Source: Cerioporus squamosus (Eukaryota > Basidiomycota > Agaricomycetes > Polyporales > Polyporaceae). Taken from it: a stretch of 64,000 nt of DNA. The position numbers and the translations under genes were made by a program. The stretch is from contig JABYQS010000054.1 of NCBI GenBank assembly GCA_022592435.1, positions 62,001-126,000 on the forward strand, read 5' to 3'. Numbering within the stretch: the stretch's first letter is position 1; every line of letters starts with the position of its first letter. Below the pieces are notes generated by a model. It did not search any database, had not been told where the DNA came from, and saw only the letters and a list, made by a program, of their open reading frames with translations. Shown here piece after piece: positions 53,607-64,000 of this stretch.

Positions 53607-55521
53607 ATGCCGTCCGAAGCCGTCTTCAAGTCCCAGGACAACGCCGTCTACACGACGTCGACGGGTGCGCCCGTTGCGCGGCCGTACGCTGCTCAGCGCA
53701 TCGGCAGGATCGGTCCTCTGCTGCTGCAAGGTGCGTACTCGCCGGCGATCTACCCCGCGCTTCTCCCCCGCCTCGTCTATCGCAAGCGATATTGAGTGAT
53801 TCGTCATCGATTCTAGACTTCCACCACATCGATCTCCTCGCCCACTTCGATCGCGAGCGTATCCCTGGTGCGTCGATCTTGCATGCTGTGCTGCGTCGGG
53901 GCTTGTGCTTATGTTTTATGTGCAGAGCGTGTTGTCCATGCAAAGGGTGCGGGTGCTCATGGGTACTTCGAGACCACTCACGATATCACCGACTTGTCGT
54001 GCGCGGCGCTCTTCAAGAGTGTCGGCACCAAGGCGCCTGTGACCATCCGGTGGTCCACGGTCGGCGGCGAGTCTGGCTCTGCGGACACTGCGCGTGATCC
54101 TCGAGGTACGTCGATTTGTATAAGACGTTGGAAGCCCTGCTGAGTATGTCGTCTTTCCTCGTAGGTTTTGCAATCAAGATCAAGACCGAGGAGGGCAACC
54201 TCGACTGGGTGTTCAACAACACTCCCGTGTTTTTCATTCGCGACCCAGCGAAGTTCCCGCACTTCATCCACACGCAGAAACGTGACCCGCAGACGCACCT
54301 GAAGGATCCCGACATGTTCTGGGTTAGTGTTTTGCCTAGCTCGCCTGTCGAGTGTTCGCTGACATCAGGTGTAGGACTACCTCTCCCAAAACCCTGAGTC
54401 CATTCACCAGGTCATGATCCTGTTCTCAGACCGCGGAACCCCGGACGGCTACCACCACCAGCACGGCTACTCCGGCCACACCTTCAAGTTCGTCAACAAG
54501 GAGGGCAAGTTTAACTACGTCCAAATCCACGTCCGCAAGGATGGTGGTTTCAAGACTCTCACGGACGCGCAGGCGGGCAAGCTCGCTGGTGAGAACCCCG
54601 ACCACGGCATCCAGTCGCTGTTCCAGGACATCGAGAAGGGCAACTTCCCGTCCTGGACGGTTTACGTGCAGACCATGACGCCCGAGCAGGCGGAGAAGTT
54701 CCGCTACAACATCCTCGACTTGACGAAGGTCTGGCCGCACGCGGAGTTCCCGCTCCGCCCGATCGGCAAGATCGTGCTCAACAAGAACGTCGAGAACTAC
54801 TTCGCCGAGATCGAGCAGGCGGCGTTCTCCCCCTCGCACCTCGTCCCGGGTATCGAGCCTTCCGCGGATCCCGTCCTCCAGTCCCGTCTGTTCTCGTACC
54901 CCGACACCCACCGCCACCGTCTGGGCACGAACTACAGTCAGCTGCCGGTCAACGCGCCCATCGCACCCGTTGCGAACTTCCAGCGCGATGGCGCGATGGC
55001 GTTCAACAACCAGGGTTCCCGCCCCAACTATCAGAGCAGCATCGTGCCGCTCAAGTACCAGGCGAAGCCGTACGAGAACGTCGAGCATGAGATCTTCCTC
55101 GGCGCTGCACAGGCCGACTTGAGCGAGATCACCGAGCGTACGTCCTCTCTCTGTCGTAATGGTTGCTACGAAAAGTGTTGACTTATCGATCGCGCAGTCG
55201 ACTTCGAGCAGCCGCGTGCTCTCTGGACCAAGGTCTTCAGCGACACCGACAAGGACCACTTCGTCGGCAATGTCGCCGGCCACCTCGGCAACGCGAAGAG
55301 CGCGGAGGTCAAGGCTAGGCAGCGTACGTCTTCTCTACTCCAACCTCTCTATGTTTAATGAGCGTTGTTGACATGTTTCTATCTTTGCAGTCTCCGTATT
55401 CGCTGCTGTCGACCAGACCCTCTCCGACCGCATCGCCGACGCCATCAAGGCGCCGCGCGTCAAGCCGCTCTCGTTCAAGCCTGCGTCCGAGGCCATTCGC
55501 TTCAAGTACTCCGCTGTTTAG
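53607..55521 (+). CDS. Catalase, small-subunit haem type
   Basis: Decomposes hydrogen peroxide; about 510 residues. ATG 53607 ([19 protein letters not shown]). Seven introns. Blocks: [41 protein letters not shown] (distal His in VVHAKG), [46 protein letters not shown] (distal Asn region), [33 protein letters not shown], and the proximal haem Tyr in [26 protein letters not shown] and the NADPH-side helices follow, ending FKYSAV. No C-terminal large-subunit extension, so clade 3, cytosolic or peroxisomal. No clear PTS1 at the end (SAV). It could also defend against peroxide made by secreted oxidases, but it is not secreted. Confidence 0.94.
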
Positions 55522-56113
55522 AAGGGGAAAGTTGTGTGCCTCTGTGCGGGCGATCTACCGTGGACTGTGTCGTTGTACGAGCATCCTTCTCAGCAGCATC
55601 CCCTTGTGTTGTACTTTTAGCACCAATCAAAGACATATCATTCTATCTTGCGCTCGCAAAGTGGGCACCTGGGGCCTTTATATTGTTGTGTGCAGATCCA
55701 CTGCACGCTCCCGGGCCATCGGTAGCCTATTAGTGTCATTACTGGTCTACAGTGTCCTCAGGTCCACAGAGCTCTCAGGTTGACAGAGCAATGTGCACGT
55801 TCACCTTTGCATCAACCCCGAGGCTGACAACTCAACGTTTCGACCTCGACGCTTGATGGATTCACGATCTCGAGGCGAACCGAGGAACGACTGTCTTCCG
55901 CTACAGGACTAAGTAGAGGCTGGCTTGCGAGCCTAGGCGAAGGCCCATGACTGGAGTTAGACGCCGGCGAGACAAACGGGCGCCCATCACCCGAAGACGG
56001 CAATTGCCGCAGCAACTGTACAGGACCAACCGGGGGCTGCCGGCTGGAAACCTTGTGTTAGGGTAGTGTACCGAATCGAGCAGCCCAGCAACTTCAGCAA
56101 GTCCTCAAGCAAA
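55522..56113. other. Intergenic, 0.6 kb
   Basis: Catalase 3' flank and uL14 promoter; no ORF supported. Confidence 0.4.
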
Positions 56114-56921
56114 ATGTCGAAACGCGGTACGTCCGACGAGCTCAAAGACGACACCTTGACGAGATGCTGACGGTTGTCTTCTGTTGCGCTGTGCTCCTGC
56201 TCTCTCCATTGGTCCTGCTTGTCCGCCGCAATTCTGGCCCTCGCTTTGCTGCATGTCTTCGACGACGATATGAACAGGCGCGGGTACCTCTGGCAACAAG
56301 TTCCGGATGACCATGGGTCTCCCCACCGGAGCCGTCCTCAACTGCGCGGACAACAGTGGCGCCAAGTCGCTCTTCGTTATCGAGGCGTACGGCACGGGCT
56401 CCCACCTGAACCGTCTCCCTGACGCTGGTGTCGGTGATATGGTTGTCGCGTCCGTGAAGAAGGGAAAGCCTGAGCTGAGGAAGAAGAGTGAGTGTCCCTC
56501 CGTTCGTTTTGCGGTCCAGCAGGGTTTGGGGCAGTCGGGATGGAAGGGGGATTGATTGGAGGACACCTGGGCCGCAAATGTGTTCTGAGCATGCGCTGAC
56601 ACTCCGTGCTTTTAGCGATGCCCGCCGTTGTTGTTCGCCAGCGCAAGGCATGGCGCCGGCGAGATGGTGTCTTCCTCTACTTCGAGGTACGTGGATCTCC
56701 CCCATACAAGCAAGGCCTAATACTCACGGTCTCCCAGGACAACGCTGGCGTCATCGTTAACCCTAAGGGTGAGATGAAGGGCTCTGCCATCACTGGCCCC
56801 GTCGCAAAAGAATGCGTGAGTCGTGCCGTTGCAGGTCCTCTCTCGGCTCGTGCGTTGACACCATCTTCCTCAGGCGGATCTCTGGCCGCGTATCGCATCG
56901 AACGCAGGTACTGTCGTATAA
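56114..56921 (+). CDS. RPL23: 60S ribosomal protein L23 (uL14)
   Basis: Large-subunit protein at the inter-subunit bridge near the GTPase-associated region. Five exons. Exon 1 is only MSKRG, split within the codon after ATG 56114. Exon 2 gives [62 protein letters not shown]. Then [49 protein letters not shown] and [15 protein letters not shown]. Length near 138 residues, and every family block is present. Short first exon and small introns are usual for fungal ribosomal protein genes; one of the introns could host a snoRNA but none can be recognised by eye. Confidence 0.95.
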
Positions 56922-57667
56922 GCCCTCCTTACTATCGTTGCATGCTTGTACTCTCTATGGTTATGATGCACCTACGCCATTGCACCTCACGAACATGTAT
57001 TTTTCTGGCCCAGCGGAAGATTGGTTGCGTGTATGTGTGGGAAGTGTGCGTTTTGTTCGTCCTGAGTGCTTGAGTATCAAGTCGAGGTGATATCTCATCG
57101 TTTCCACCTTCGCCTTCTAACATGTATGGCGAGACATGCAAGCCGAGTATACGACGCTACTTACATATAAGTAGTTTGTATCAATGGTGTCGTTGGTTCC
57201 TCCAATGTGGCTGGCGGCAAACTGACGGTGGAGTCGAAGTGGGCGCCTCGTTGGGGAGTTCAATGCATCTTTCACTGCTACCGCCACATTCTATCGCGCT
57301 TGTCCGGGTCGACTAGGTGTTACATCTCCTTCTGGTAGTCCGGAGCGTTTCAGAAGGCCATCGGGACGTCCGACAGTCAAGCAGTTCTTCAAGCTCAAGG
57401 CGGTGGCTTGTGACTAGTCGTTCAACACAAGCCGCGCGGGACTCGTTGCTTGCGGACTTGGAAGGGCCAAGGTAGCCAGGTGCGTTTTTGATTGCTTTTC
57501 GATTGCCCGATTCAATGCCTCATCCGTCGAAGTATCGATAGGCGGACGCGGTATCACCAGCAGACTACTGTCTTTCTCTGCTCACGCTACTCTTCCATCT
57601 CTACACTCAACGTCCCGAAGTAGTACCCCGCGACTATTAGCGCAAACGCCTCTGCTCGCCAAGAAAG
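56922..57667. other. Intergenic, 0.75 kb
   Basis: 3' flank of RPL23 and promoter side of the disordered-protein gene; no ORF supported. Confidence 0.4.
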
Positions 57668-59341
57668 ATGGAGCTCGCTCTGTCCTCATCGATATCCTCC
57701 GGAAGCTTTGATGGTTCTATGTTCGCAAGATTTCTACTGGAACCGGACTCTCAGGAGTGTACGCCTCCTCGCATCACCCGCTTTAGCTTCGAGGACGATT
57801 ACGCCAGAGATCACCTCAATGCTAGCCTCAGCGGACAGTTCTCTTCGTACTATGGCCTACCATACGACAGCTCGCCGCCCCCGGAGGAGAACAATCAAGA
57901 TGCAGCGTCCGAGCACTCATCAAGAGGCCCAATAACGCCGCCGGCTCCTGGTCATCTCCCACTACCCCTGGACCTCTCATCGCAGCTCTCTACGTCTTTC
58001 AAACCTCTTGACGACCCCTTCACGCAAGAATCAACCTCACTCTTTTTGGACTCACATTCTTTACTACCCGGTCGATCTCTTCTCAGTGACACTCCTTCCT
58101 ATCTCGGGCTCGTCTCCGCACATTCAGAGGAGATCTCCTCGCGTCCATCTTACACACGCCCACGAACTATGCCTTTGCCTGTACCCCTGCCTGTGCCTAT
58201 ACGACAGCCTATCTCGCCCCTCGAAGACCGTCCGCGTCTATCCTGCTCGAATCGCGGAGTCACGGTGCGACAGCTCGCCTTGGAACTTCCCATGTCTCGT
58301 GCCCGCAGCGGTTCTCTGTCCACGCTGATACATGCGCTGGAAGACGCATCGCCTGGATGGTACGAATCGCTCATGGACAACGCATTACCTCAGTCTGGCT
58401 CTTCAATCCTTTCGTATCCTGTCAATGTACCTTCGACGAAAGCTCCGCGGCCCCCACTTCGAAGGCGGAACGAGGGAGCCCACTCTTCCGCTCCTCTCGA
58501 CGGGTTACCAGATGATATGCTTGTGGACCTTGCCGAGTTGGAAGCCTTGGCCCTTACGGTTGGCCGACTCCCGATTCCCCGTCCGCGTACCATGGCTTTG
58601 GAAGTCGCCGCGACGGCACTGTTCTCATCCAGCGTTGCGCCCCCTCTGCCGAGTCGGCATGTCTCTTCACGGTCGCCTCACCTGACGCCACTCGAGGAGG
58701 AACGGGAGCGACAACTGACTGTTCGTTATGCGGCTACTGTTCAGACACAGGAGCGACACCAGCATGTTGACTCCGCGTCCTCCTCTCCGCGGTCGGAGCA
58801 GCATGACTACTCTTGCGCATCGCGGGACGCGATTCAGCCTGCGATCACTAATCTCGCGCACCACCCGAAGCTTACAAAGACCTTGGGCATGCGTTCGTCT
58901 CTACCTGCCGCCAGTCGATTCCTCGCTCCCGCTCCCCGGACACCGTCTTGGCGCGCCGGGAGACACAGTGCTATCCCTCGCGTGTCAACACAGACTACTA
59001 CTCGCGCGCACCCTCCTCCGCTTCCTCAGGAGGACATGAAGGCTCCCCAGAAGGCCCCGCAGACTCCGCACAAGACTCAGAAGCAGCGCAACCTTCATTC
59101 GCTGTTCCGCAGACGCCCCTCCGCGCCTCCCATGCCGATGCAACCCCCCGAACTTGGTGGCAGTCCGGTGCGCAGTATGGCGAAGCGAGCAGCACACCTC
59201 TCGGAGCCGGTCATGCGGCCACTGCATGCTCCGGGCGGCGACAGCCTCCTAGGCAAGAGCGGCAAGAACTATGACACTGCATCGGACGGCCCCTACTCGC
59301 TGCAGCCTCTGTCACCGCTAGGATCGTTCTTGCCAATGTGA
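57668..59341 (+). CDS. 557-residue disordered protein of unknown function
   Basis: Single uninterrupted exon, unlike most neighbours. ATG 57668 reads MELALSSSISSGSFDGSMFA. Rich in Ser, Pro, Leu and Arg with scattered hydrophobic motifs; no folded domain recognised. Short segments stand out: ITRFSFEDDYARDHL, DDMLVDLAELEALALTVG, and near the C-terminus KTQKQRNLHSLFRRRPSAP. The LFRRRPSAP patch is a good basophilic-kinase or 14-3-3-like site, and DMLVDLAELEALAL is an amphipathic helix that could be a docking or activation motif (both inference). No signal peptide or membrane segment. Codon use and length support a real gene; function unknown. Confidence 0.7.
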   Translation: MELALSSSISSGSFDGSMFARFLLEPDSQECTPPRITRFSFEDDYARDHLNASLSGQFSSYYGLPYDSSPPPEENNQDAASEHSSRGPITPPAPGHLPLPLDLSSQLSTSFKPLDDPFTQESTSLFLDSHSLLPGRSLLSDTPSYLGLVSAHSEEISSRPSYTRPRTMPLPVPLPVPIRQPISPLEDRPRLSCSNRGVTVRQLALELPMSRARSGSLSTLIHALEDASPGWYESLMDNALPQSGSSILSYPVNVPSTKAPRPPLRRRNEGAHSSAPLDGLPDDMLVDLAELEALALTVGRLPIPRPRTMALEVAATALFSSSVAPPLPSRHVSSRSPHLTPLEEERERQLTVRYAATVQTQERHQHVDSASSSPRSEQHDYSCASRDAIQPAITNLAHHPKLTKTLGMRSSLPAASRFLAPAPRTPSWRAGRHSAIPRVSTQTTTRAHPPPLPQEDMKAPQKAPQTPHKTQKQRNLHSLFRRRPSAPPMPMQPPELGGSPVRSMAKRAAHLSEPVMRPLHAPGGDSLLGKSGKNYDTASDGPYSLQPLSPLGSFLPM

Positions 59342-59606
59342 CGTGCAGACATGTGCTGGATGTTCCGGTGGTGCCTTTCCGCGTGGTAGCCTTAGTGGTT
59401 TGCGGCGATGTACGTAACCGACGGATATCTTCAATTCATTTCGGCGATAGTATGTACTGAGGTTCGGGATACATTGCATTGCCACTGTGGCTCATGTCGG
59501 CAGCTTTTCGGAGTACAACAGGGGAGGTATACTGGGATAGAACAGTGTCGCGTCCACCAGGGAACGCCTTATAATAAGGATAGATCAGGTGGGCGAGGGT
59601 ATGTTT

Positions 59607-62161
59607 TTACCTCCACGAGGTCGTAAGGGTCAACGATCCCGAAGCGGTGGCGGAGCGGTTCGGGTCGGATTCCCAGACAACCTGCATCCAGTCGTGAGTC
59701 GTGAGTGAAGTGATGCGCGACGCGGAGACAAGTCACGTACGCTGCCGTCAGTCTCCTTGCGTATGAATTTGTATTCAAAGGTGGTGCCGGCCGGGATACT
59801 GACATTGGCGGTCCACACGGGGTACGAAGCAGAAGACAGGGCGACCTGCGGAGTGTCGTTAGCCGCTACTGACACGTCTCGTCAGCCTCCACATGCTGCC
59901 ACTCACGGCGTTCGCGGGGTTCCAGCTCCCGAGTTGCGAGATGCTACCGACGACGAAGATGTTCTGCGAAGCAGTCGACACGTGAGACGCGGGGACGATA
60001 TACTTGTGTACGCATGGACGCTCACCTCGCCGAAGGTGGTAGTCGCCGTCTCCGCGAAGCTTACGGTGACAGAGCCGGAGTTGCCGCTGCCGCTGCCTGA
60101 GCCAGAGCCGGTTCCCTTCTGACCGGTGTGGATGGCGAGAGAGCTTCTGGCCGGGACTGTGGCGGAGAACGACCCACCAGATACGGTGAACCTGCAGATG
60201 GAGCGTCAGTGCTCTCATGCGAGGACGACTTGTTCGAATGACACTTACGAGGAGCCGGTGCAGGTGCCGCCTGACAATGCGCCGCTGATGACATCGCAGT
60301 ACGAGCCGTCGGGCAGAGAGGTCGAGAAGGTGGCCGACCAGTCGGAATCGGCGTTGTTGATAGCGACGAATCCAAGGGCACCTATATATACCACAACAAG
60401 GTCAGATGCGGATTGCTGACCATGGGCGGACTCGATGGTGTGGACGTACCACGGCCGAAAGCGATCTGCGACCCCTGGGGAGACACCCAGTTAGTGAGCG
60501 CGGCGCTGCCCACGTTGTTCCTGAAACCGACCATGCCAGCAATGGCGGTCCAGCGGTGCTGACAGAGCCAGCCGTTCGAGCCACCGCTGCCTGAGCACGT
60601 ACCAGCCCCGCCGTTGGGCGCCCCGGCGTCGGTGTTGGTGAAACCCGAGTAGCTGGAGAGGATCGTGGGAGTACCGTAGGGGTGCGCGAGAGAGAAGACC
60701 ATGGCGGACACGTAAGTGTTCGAGGGAGAGTTGTTGTTGAGCGAGTTGCCATTCTGCGGGATTGGCAGGTCAGAGACTAAGCTGTGGGCTCCTACGAGGG
60801 CGAGTCAGCCACTTACGCGCTCCGTGTCATGGTTCGTTACGAAGACGTTCGCAACGGAGCCATCAACCCAACCTAGAGAGCGCGTTAGAGGTTCTGGCGC
60901 AGCTGGTGGAAATATGGGAGACGGTCTTACCGAGATTATCAAAGCTCTGGAGGTTTGAGATGGTTCCTCCTAGGAAGGAATCCTTGAGGGTCGAAGTGTA
61001 GCGGAACCTGTCGAACGAAGGTGTGAGAGTCGTGCAAGCCACCGTACGACGTCTGTACTTACTCCTGTACGTCCCCTGCGATTCAAAACCAATGAGTTAC
61101 CGCGTATTGGGCAAAAGAGCCTGACTCACCATTGCCGACGTATTGGTTGGGAGTGATCGGCTCGCCTGCGCCAAAGATAACCTCTTGGGTGACGTATGGT
61201 TTCGAGGTCAACCTCGAGAGGATGTTCGCAATGTCGCCCACCGGAATATCTGGCAATGACGTCAGTCGTGTAATGAAATGTCGAAAGGAGGTTGCCACCA
61301 ACGTTTCGATGCATCGAGGCGGAGACCGTCGGCACCCAACGACAGGAGATCGTTGCCGTACTCTGCAAGTCGGCCCCGCACGTACTCCGTGTCGGTCGCG
61401 AGACTGCGCACGCCTCCGTCAGTGATGAAAGCACACACGAGTGGAGCTATCCATGCACTCACTCGGCGAGGTTCACAAGCTCACACGTCTGCACCTCGAC
61501 GGCGTTATCGTAGTTGACAATGTCGTCGCCAGGTTCCAAGCCACAGTGATGGAAGTCTTGATTTTGGTAGATACCGGGATAGTTGTAATGCGTGAAGGAT
61601 GACCCGGCGACACCTGTGCCAGAGTCCACACCCGCCATATGGTTCCAGATAGTGTCTATGAAATGAGAGGGCGATAAGCAACGGGGGTTGTGATGCGCAA
61701 CAGATGTGATCGTGCTCACCGACGATGACACCGACACCCGCAGCATGACAGGTAGAGATCATGCTTGCGAACTGGTCGCGGTTACCGCGCTTCGACGTCA
61801 GGATGTAGGACACAGGCTGGTAGTCCGTCCACCACTGGTCGCCGGAGATGGTCTCCTGCGGCGGGCTCACTGCATAACGCACAGTGTCAGTATCTGTGAG
61901 GAATATTGAAGCGGTTGCAAGTGGTCAACACCTACCTTGGACGAAGCCGTAGCCGGCGGGACCAATGAAGTTCGTGCACTCGGCAGCGACACTGTCCCAA
62001 GTCCACTCGAACATCTGGATGATGACCGACTTGTTCGTACCCGGGGCGCGGGGAGACAAGGTACGAGCCTCGGGCTGGGCGAGGGAGCTAGGACGCGTTT
62101 CACCGACCGAGGCGAGCGCACCGAGGGCGACAAACGCAGCGAGCTTGAACCAGTTCGACAT
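59607..62161 (-). CDS. Secreted alpha-amylase, GH13 with C-terminal CBM20
   Basis: Endo-hydrolyses alpha-1,4 bonds of starch. ATG 62161: signal peptide [20 protein letters not shown], short propeptide-like [11 protein letters not shown]. Barrel blocks in order: [47 protein letters not shown] (region I), [29 protein letters not shown] (nucleophile Asp), [14 protein letters not shown] (acid Glu) and [13 protein letters not shown] (third Asp). Then [10 protein letters not shown], a Cys-bonded [21 protein letters not shown] segment and the beta domain [27 protein letters not shown] linker leads to CBM20: [66 protein letters not shown] about 90 bp upstream of the ATG may be its TATA box. About thirteen small introns. 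All catalytic residues present. Confidence 0.93.
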
Positions 62162-63570
62162 TGGGGAATATGGAGACTGGCCCGGACCAAAGGTACGAGG
62201 GGTGAACGGACTACGGCGAATGTCGCTGCAGGTCTTCCAACAACATGGCGAGTTTAAATAGACATGTCGCGAACATCCTAACTGGGACGAGGGCCTTGTA
62301 GATCACCGTACTTGTGGCAGAATATGGGAAATACCCGCGCGACCGCCCGGACGAGATGTGTTGCATCATAGATGTTCGCGTCGGCGGTGTGTCATATGGC
62401 GGGTCGAAGACGACGTGCGTAAAGTCCGGTGCCGATACCGTGCTCTTCTCCTTGCACCTGACACGAAGACGACGACGGGATGAGCCAATTGGATCCCCGT
62501 TGTGTTGCCGTTGTGAGGGAAAATCACCATGGTGTGCTTATCCGGGAAGGAAGGAAGATCACCGGACGAGGCAAGAAGGGCGCGCAGCGAACACGACCAT
62601 CCGCTTCCGGGCATCGTAGCATATGCACGCAAGCGCATCTCTGGCCACCGGCCTCCTGCTGCGCGGATACATACCGAAGCGCTTCTTTCCGCATCCCTGG
62701 AATGTGGAGCTAAGACATATGCACGAGTTCCACGGGCGTGAGCGGTGACAAATTTGCATCCTTGCCAGCTAGACTGTACTTACACCCACCTTATGGCACC
62801 AATCCTGGCGCGGAGGCTTTTGCTCACTTGACGAGACCAAGCTGAGGAGTCGAAGAACAACGTTCAAGTTCAAGTTGCCTCCTAGGACGTGTGGGTGGGT
62901 TCGGTCATTCCTCGTCCCGGTAGGCGGTAGTGACCGTTTTACGGCGGCAACGAGACCCTGAGTCTGTGATATCGATAGGAGGAGGAGGGTACTTTCTCTT
63001 CAGCGACGCTCGGTATTCACTCAACTTCCGATGGAAGAACAGGCACTGAGAACCAACTGCATGGAACCTACATATCAGGCCCCGAGCCATGATGCAATGA
63101 GATGATCCCCGAGCCCCCCGTGCCAGTGCGAAAAGGTGCGAAACTCAGACATCCTGGGCTAGTCCTTTCGCAGCCATGGCATACAAACCTTCTGGTGGGA
63201 CTGTGTGGGGCATCGATGGAGAAGGGAAGAAAGTCTGTAGGTCGTCCGTAGTCAGTTGTGGGCAATCAGAAAGTTGCGAGACCATAGTCACAGACTTACA
63301 GCACAGTACTGCGCTGATACCTGCATGTTCCCGAACGCCGGCTTTGGCACAAACCTCACTTACCTGGTGAACGTCGTCCAGTTCAAACTTCACATGCGTG
63401 CTGAGGTACTCGTCTACTACTTCCTACCGGACACGCAACAGATCTGCCTGCTGCCTATGTAGTGTCTATAGGAAATCATGGTTGCATGTTCGAAGCTCAG
63501 CGCTCATCCACGGACTACATGTACTCGTACAAAGACAATGCGGGCTCAACGTTGCGCTCAACCTCAGAAG
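62162..63570. other. Intergenic, 1.4 kb; possible small minus-strand exons
   Basis: The left part is the amylase promoter. On the minus strand, an 82-codon frame (63393-63145, MKFELDDVHQV...) with internal GT and AG sites and a 61-codon frame (63090-62905, FFHRKLSEYRASLKRKYPPPP) look partly protein-like and could be exons of a small gene. No motif or family; not called. Confidence 0.3.
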
Positions 63571-64000
63571 TTACAAGCGCACCCGTTTACGAGGCGGCTC
63601 CTTATAAGTATCTTCTTCCTCGTCGTCCTCGTCGCAACCTACGTCATCCTCCTCCTCGCTCGGTTCCATGATTTCGTCGTCCTCGTCATCCTCGCCATCC
63701 TCGTCGTCCTCGTCGTCCTCTTCGTCCTCTTCGTCCGCGGATTCGGATCCAGATCCAGTCTCCGAGTCTGAGTCCGAGTGCGGGTGGTTCCAGTCGCCTT
63801 GAAGACCACAGGGACGAGGCGGAGGTGGCAGAAAGCGTTCCGGGTTATTCAGACCAAGCTTCAGCGCAACAAGAGCAAAGTTCATGTCGTTCTCGCAAGC
63901 AGGAAGCGCCGAGTATGTAGCATCTTCCAGGATATCGCTAACCCACTTGTTCTGCCAGATGTCGCCCCACCCAGACTCGATGAAGTGGCAGACGAGCTCG
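63571..64000 (-). CDS. C-terminal part of an unknown protein, cut by the window edge
   Basis: Open frame entering from the right edge and ending at TAG 63571. It reads ELVCHFIESGWGDIWQNKW, VSDILEDATYSALPACEND and MNFALVALKLGLNNPERFLP, then PPPPRPCGLQGDWNHPH. A Ser/Asp/Glu run follows (SDSDSETGSGSESADEEDEEDDEDDEDG and on), and the end KEPPRKRVRL is an NLS-like basic tail. The first part looks folded with aromatic residues, the rest is disordered and very acidic. An acidic tail plus NLS suggests a nuclear protein, for instance a chromatin or histone-binding factor, but no family is recognised. The start and most of the gene lie outside the window. Confidence 0.65.
   Translation of the reverse strand, partial: ELVCHFIESGWGDIWQNKWVSDILEDATYSALPACENDMNFALVALKLGLNNPERFLPPPPRPCGLQGDWNHPHSDSDSETGSGSESADEEDEEDDEDDEDGEDDEDDEIMEPSEEEDDVGCDEDDEEEDTYKEPPRKRVRL

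Noticed and set aside
54426..55283. Minus-strand ORF of 285 codons opposite the catalase gene
   Set aside because: Exactly antisense to a well-conserved catalase exon; GC-rich third positions keep the opposite frame open. Composition (Val, Leu, Arg, Glu) is typical of such mirror frames.

Overview
The window looks like chromosomal DNA of a wood-decaying basidiomycete, most likely a white-rot polypore. Genes are compact, split by many 45-65 nt GT-AG introns, and lie on both strands with short spacers. The proteins are those of a dikaryotic mushroom-forming fungus. They include a basidiomycete-type cellobiose dehydrogenase (haem domain plus flavin domain, no terminal CBM1), a GH13 amylase with a CBM20, and a GH18 chitinase with a C-terminal chitin-binding module. 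The species cannot be named from the sequence alone.

Left part (1-23.7 kb): aldo/keto reductase with a C-terminal membrane segment (-), Dim1 18S rRNA dimethylase (+), a long F-box/WD40 protein (-), a hemerythrin-like protein (+), ORC5 (-), two overlapping small/coiled-coil genes (+), a secreted three-repeat DUF5648 protein (+), an unknown 165-residue protein (-) with a decayed second copy 2.3 kb away, RNase H1 (-), a membrane-anchored Nudix hydrolase (+), a DUF985 cupin (+) and a class I methyltransferase (+).

Middle part (23.7-43.5 kb): about 5.3 kb with no gene I can support, then a zinc-finger protein (+) with an apparent frameshift in its second finger, an RBM18-type RRM protein (+), an intron-containing tRNA-Asp(GTC) (+), the GH18 chitinase (-) whose intron carries a perfect 5 x 19-bp minisatellite, and a Spg1/Tem1-type GTPase (-).

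Right part (43.5-64 kb): cellobiose dehydrogenase (+) with a +1 frameshift before its catalytic residues, an FHA-RING Dma1/CHFR-type ubiquitin ligase (+), mitochondrial SDHB (+), a small-subunit catalase (+), ribosomal protein uL14/RPL23 (+), a 557-residue disordered protein (+), the GH13-CBM20 amylase (-), and the acidic C-terminal end of a gene running off the right edge (-).

The genes do not form one pathway. Housekeeping functions (rRNA modification, replication origin licensing, respiration, translation, septation control) are interleaved with secreted carbohydrate-active enzymes for cellulose, starch and chitin. I found no convincing new multi-gene system. The best leads are the disrupted or odd genes (cellobiose dehydrogenase, zinc-finger protein, RNase H1 linker, ORC5 without a P-loop), the added targeting or membrane segments on small enzymes, and the palindromic minisatellite.
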